From Paenibacillus sp. (GTDB lineage: Bacteria; Bacillota; Bacilli; Paenibacillales; NBRC-103111): a DNA stretch of 5,424 nucleotides. The notes under the pieces were generated by a model. That model was not told the origin of the DNA. It made no database searches and saw only the letters and a program-made list of their open reading frames with translations. The stretch spans positions 1 through 5,424 of the forward strand of contig JARBUQ010000361.1 in assembly GCA_029239545.1 (NCBI GenBank), read 5' to 3'. The translations under genes and the position numbers were made by a program. Shown here piece after piece: positions 5,356-5,424 of this stretch; the stretch's first letter is position 1; each line of letters begins with the position of its first letter.

Positions 5356-5424
5356 CAAAGTGATCATCCTCCTTATGCAATCAGCTCAACATCTCGTTCA
5401 GCTTTCATCATTTATCCCAGGAAG
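5356..5424 (-). other. ylbF leader and right window edge
   Basis: This stretch contains the AAGGAGG of ylbF (5374-5368). A 12-codon minus-strand frame starts at ATG 5411 and ends with a TAA (5375-5373) that overlaps the Shine-Dalgarno sequence. Two other frames enter from the edge and stop at 5408 and 5398; either could be the end of an upstream gene. No promoter is recognisable. Too little sequence remains to name anything. Confidence 0.3.

Overview
The window looks like chromosomal DNA from a Paenibacillus-type Firmicute. Coding density is high and GC content is moderate. Shine-Dalgarno sequences are strong (AAGGAGG or GGAGG), start codons include ATG, GTG and TTG, and terminators are of the stem plus T-tract kind. 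The ylbF and ylbG pair is typical of Bacillales. No mobile element, CRISPR array, tRNA or rRNA gene was seen. The genus is an inference from protein character, not from a database search.

Layout, left to right. Positions 1-796 (minus) hold the first 265 codons of galU, the UDP-glucose pyrophosphorylase, which starts at TTG and runs off the left edge. Positions 863-1699 (minus) encode a PHP-domain phosphoesterase of the RNase AM / nucleoside bisphosphate phosphatase type with all nine expected metal ligands. Positions 1756-2667 (minus) encode a CysL-like LysR regulator with its own candidate promoter. The regulator and the PHP gene are probably co-transcribed, possibly reading on into galU. 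Positions 2880-3326 (minus) encode an unrecognised 148-residue protein in a self-contained unit: good promoter, leader with an inverted repeat, and a clear terminator.

The right half holds the most unusual arrangement. ylbG (3536-3796, minus) and ylbF/ricF (4915-5355, minus) would be neighbours in Bacillus. Here a complete class 3 (Rhizobium-type, zinc-containing) L-asparaginase gene (3855-4883) sits between them on the opposite strand. It is divergent from ylbG across only 58 bases and convergent with ylbF across only 31 bases. The leader of the asparaginase can form a 7-bp hairpin that buries its own ribosome binding site, and both junctions allow overlapping transcripts.

Functionally the window mixes cell-envelope sugar-nucleotide supply (galU), probable nucleotide or RNA-end metabolism (PHP), amino-acid nitrogen metabolism (asparaginase) and developmental / mRNA-processing control (RicF). 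Most genes look like ordinary core genes. No wholly new system is evident; the best leads are the asparaginase insertion, its leader RNA and the orphan 148-residue protein.
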